This document shows, one piece after another, positions 39,977 to 40,291 of a DNA stretch of 40,291 bases. Position numbers and translations under genes: made by a program. Where the stretch lies: assembly GCA_001824635.1 (NCBI GenBank), contig MHYB01000014.1, positions 1 to 40,291 of the forward strand, given 5' to 3'. The notes under the pieces were generated by a model. It saw only the letters and a program-made list of their open reading frames with translations, made no database searches and was not told the origin of the DNA. The stretch's first letter is position 1; the number at the start of each line of letters is the position of its first letter. The DNA is from Planctomycetes bacterium GWF2_50_10. Its GTDB lineage: Bacteria > Planctomycetota > Phycisphaerae > Sedimentisphaerales > GWF2-50-10.

Positions 39977-40291
39977 TGGGAATCGTAAGCTGGCTCATAG
40001 CCATACCGTTTATAACCGCTCTTGCGATAATAGCCTTGCCGCAAAAGCAGTCGCGCATGATACGCTGGGTTGCGGCAGGGGGATGTGCCATCCACCTCGC
40101 CCTCACGGCCGCCGCCACATGGCTTTTCTGGAACGCCTCCAAAGCGGATGTATCCTCTATGAAAACCGCCATGCTCACTAAACTCTACCTCGTCGAACGC
40201 CTCGAATGGTTCTCTTCACTGGGCATACAATATTTCGTCGGCCTCGACGGCATCTCTATGGCAATGGTCATACTCACATCCATAATCATCT
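39976..40291 (+). CDS. nuoM: NADH-quinone oxidoreductase subunit M, truncated by window edge
   Basis: The first 105 codons of a NuoM-like antiporter subunit are visible, starting MGIVSWLIAIPFITALAIIAL, then KLYLVERLEWFSSLGIQYFVGLDGISMAMV. The WFSSLGIQYFVGLDGISM segment is typical of NuoM. The ATG overlaps the nuoL stop (TGATG). The rest, and probably nuoN, lies beyond the right edge. Confidence 0.93.
   Translation, partial: MGIVSWLIAIPFITALAIIALPQKQSRMIRWVAAGGCAIHLALTAAATWLFWNASKADVSSMKTAMLTKLYLVERLEWFSSLGIQYFVGLDGISMAMVILTSIII

Noticed and set aside
1..40291. tRNA, rRNA, integrase or transposase genes
   Set aside because: No cloverleaf-like sequence, rRNA stretch or recombinase motif was recognised. 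A dedicated tRNA scan could not be run.

Overview
The window looks like chromosomal DNA of an anaerobic or facultatively anaerobic Gram-negative bacterium. Evidence for this: a trimeric NAD-linked [FeFe]-hydrogenase, a complex I operon without the NADH-oxidising genes nuoE, nuoF and nuoG at its front, an outer-membrane porin, and a Cus-type efflux system that spans an envelope with an outer membrane. The gene set and protein style would fit the Planctomycetota (for example an anaerobic member of the Phycisphaerae). That is inference from general resemblance, and no marker here proves the taxonomy. No integrase, transposase, CRISPR array, tRNA or rRNA gene was found.

Layout. (1) 1-4191, minus strand: a translation cluster read glyS, a PspC-domain gene, a two-helix membrane protein, asnS and prmC (prmC runs off the left edge). 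(2) 4192-4620: a non-coding divergent region containing a palindrome of about 185 bp. (3) 4621-7470, plus: a chemoreceptor with Cache-type sensor domains, closed by a bidirectional terminator. (4) 7530-10371, minus: a membrane-anchored zinc-ribbon protein, an unusual Gfo/Idh/MocA-like protein, and glyA. (5) 10502-15419, plus: a TPR protein, rpsT, rnr, crcB and a DUF190 gene. (6) 15511-21577, plus: a YHS lipoprotein followed by an outer-membrane factor, adaptor and RND pump for copper/silver-like efflux. (7) 21588-26076, minus: hydB-hydA-hydC, each pair overlapping by 4 bp. (8) 26268-30037, minus: an outer-membrane porin, a sodium/solute symporter with an extra domain, and a 57-residue membrane protein that probably partners the symporter. 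(9) 30402-32523, plus: an unknown proline-rich protein, an MscS channel and a ferredoxin. (10) 32670 to the right edge, plus: nuoA-B-C-D-H-I-J-K-L-M, with nuoM cut by the edge.

How the genes may work together. The hydrogenase has the NADH- and ferredoxin-handling modules expected of an electron-bifurcating or -confurcating enzyme (NAD, ferredoxin and H2). The complex I operon lacks the NADH-input genes at its normal place, and a small ferredoxin gene lies just upstream. A consistent reading is that reduced ferredoxin, rather than NADH, feeds this complex I to pump ions, and that the hydrogenase balances NADH and ferredoxin pools by making or using H2. This is inference and depends on nuoE/F/G being absent, or serving another role, elsewhere in the genome.

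At finer scale, the most unusual signals are the long palindrome between glyS and the chemoreceptor gene, degenerate 7-bp tandem repeats at three gene borders, a palindrome inside the glyA promoter spacer, tandem thioredoxin-like iron-sulfur domains in HydB, an extra soluble domain in the symporter, a coiled-coil insertion in AsnRS, and an apparent loss of the catalytic lysine motif in the Gfo/Idh/MocA-like protein.
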